Shown piece by piece: positions 63,488 to 64,000 of a stretch of 64,000 nucleotides of DNA. Origin of the DNA: DASXZH01 sp963829965 (GTDB taxonomy: Bacteria > Armatimonadota > Fimbriimonadia > Fimbriimonadales > Fimbriimonadaceae); NCBI GenBank assembly GCA_963829965.1, contig CAWHLK010000021.1, forward strand, positions 62,001 to 126,000, in the 5' to 3' direction. The notes beneath the pieces were generated by a model. The model saw only the letters and a list, made by a program, of their open reading frames with translations. It was not told where the DNA came from and ran no database searches. A program made the position numbers and the translations under genes. Every line of letters starts with the position of its first letter. Position 1 is the stretch's first letter.

Positions 63488-63805
63488 ATGGAATTTCGAA
63501 AAAGGATTTCTTTAGTCGTCTTGATTTTCTCTCTAGTCCTTGCATCACTCGTGGGATGTTCAGGGCCAGGCAAGGAGAGCGCTGCGGTAACCGCAAAAAG
63601 AGTCGCCTCAGCGCAAAGCCTGCGCAGCTATTTCGATAAGTCCGGCGGGAATTACGATTCGCTTAGCGCTGAAGACAAGGCGGCCGTTAATGCGATCACT
63701 GGCAGCGAACAACATACACGCACAGCCTTCGGCCATATGGTAGGCGCCGGCGGCAATACTGCGCCACAACCTGGTTCTGGTGTTCCGCCCAGCGGTACGC
63801 AGTAG
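63488..63805 (+). CDS. small putative lipoprotein
   Basis: A 105-residue exported protein: MEFRKRISLVVLIFSLVLASLVGC, with the lipobox LVGC (Cys24). The short mature part ends in a Gly/Pro-rich tail (GAGGNTAPQPGSGVPPSGTQ). SLRSYFDKSGGNYDSLSAEDKAAVNAITGSEQHT recurs as a motif in small Armatimonadota lipoproteins by my recollection, but no function is known. It follows the pseudopilin by 84 bases and may be expressed with it. Confidence 0.65.
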   Translation: MEFRKRISLVVLIFSLVLASLVGCSGPGKESAAVTAKRVASAQSLRSYFDKSGGNYDSLSAEDKAAVNAITGSEQHTRTAFGHMVGAGGNTAPQPGSGVPPSGTQ

Positions 63806-63831
63806 CCGATTTTTTAGAGCACATTCAAAGA

Positions 63832-63863
63832 ATGAGGCGCCTCGCGTTCGCGAAGCGCCTCAT
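63832..63863. terminator. long GC-rich hairpin between convergent genes
   Basis: ATGAGGCGC (63832-63840) pairs with GCGCCTCAT (63855-63863), and the interior TCGCG/CGCGA stem extends it. It lies between the lipoprotein gene and the partial minus-strand gene. No T-run follows on either strand. Confidence 0.5.
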
Positions 63864-63927
63864 ATCCATATGGGAAGAACATCTTCGCGCTCGGACACAA
63901 AAGGCAAATACGGGTGGCGTTTAGTGC

Positions 63928-63999
63928 TTAGCTTCCGATCCGAAGGGGAAAATGAATCCCTGATTTATCTTTCGCCAATAGCTTTAAAGTCTCTTTCGA
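63928..63999 (-). CDS. partial gene at the window edge (C-terminus only)
   Basis: The last 23 codons and a TAA stop are open on the minus strand and end KLLAKDKSGIHFPLRIGS. The chain is too short to classify and continues beyond the window. It could also be a chance open frame, although its position converging on the hairpin at 63832-63863 is what a real gene would show. Confidence 0.35.
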   Translation of the reverse strand, partial: SKETLKLLAKDKSGIHFPLRIGS

Positions 64000-64000
64000 C

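Noticed and set aside
1..64000. CRISPR arrays, rRNA genes, prophage or insertion sequence
   Set aside because: No regularly spaced direct repeats of CRISPR type, no rRNA sequence and no transposase, integrase or phage structural gene was seen in either strand.

Overview
The window reads as a contiguous piece of a diderm bacterial chromosome of moderately high GC. It most likely comes from Armatimonadota, class Fimbriimonadia. This is inferred from gene content, since no rRNA gene is present. Supporting points are two type II pseudopilin-like proteins with the leader FTLIELLVVIAIIAILAAIL followed by FPVFA, an LPS-transport (lpt) cluster showing an outer membrane, a Ycf45-type R3H/AAA ATPase, a DUF3084 protein next to a YqgF-like RNase H fold protein, and a futalosine-pathway MqnA. 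Most of the window is ordinary core genome (ftsZ, pyrG, purT, hflX, lexA, rsmI, rlmN, mnmG, fabF, acpP, pfkA, one tRNA-Lys) mixed with sugar metabolism (araA, a GH2 enzyme, a GH94 phosphorylase) and lineage-specific secreted proteins.

Layout. 0-2.5 kb: three paralogous exported proteins of an unrecognised family, one frameshifted. 2.6-5.8 kb: ftsZ, a GntR-HTH/LacI-effector regulator and a VOC protein. 5.8-9.9 kb: a four-gene respiratory operon (polytopic membrane protein, Rieske, cytochrome b, CydA-like protein fused to cytochrome c), preceded by a DtxR-type metal regulator. 11-19 kb: a decayed gene, a GNAT gene, tRNA-Lys, pyrG, purT, an ATPase/PD-(D/E)XK pair that could be a defence module, and araA. 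19-25 kb: hflX, lexA, a PpiC-type foldase, rsmI, a polysaccharide export protein and OsmC. 25-28 kb: an ECF sigma factor with two overlapping membrane-protein genes. 28-29.2 kb: a pseudopilin gene behind a cobalamin riboswitch. 29-39 kb: secreted proteins, a lytic transglycosylase, a PIN toxin-antitoxin remnant, rlmN, then lptC-like, lptA/lptB, lptF, a DUF3084 gene and a yqgF-like gene, all overlapping. 39-48 kb: mqnA, small membrane and exported proteins, an SDR epimerase, HtrA, the R3H ATPase and a cysteine-cluster/GT41 fusion. 48-64 kb: a long palindromic element, an M28 peptidase, GH2, mnmG, fabF-acpP, pfkA, a beta-helix protein, a nitronate monooxygenase, GH94 and a second pseudopilin.

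Two properties run across the window. First, at least 19 single-base frame changes interrupt otherwise intact, often essential genes. Most restore a conserved family motif when one base is added or removed in a short homopolymer, so they look like assembly errors rather than pseudogenes. Second, three intergenic regions (10.8, 14.3 and 29.1 kb) carry a degenerate heptanucleotide repeat (AGTNTTG). Each has a forward array followed by exactly four units in inverted orientation, which I cannot assign to any known element.

The observations most worth follow-up are the inverted heptad arrays, the cobalamin riboswitch with an SD-masking hairpin in front of a pseudopilin gene, the ATPase/PD-(D/E)XK pair, the respiratory operon joining a Rieske/cytochrome b module to a CydA-like cytochrome c fusion, and the cysteine-cluster/O-GlcNAc-transferase-like fusion.
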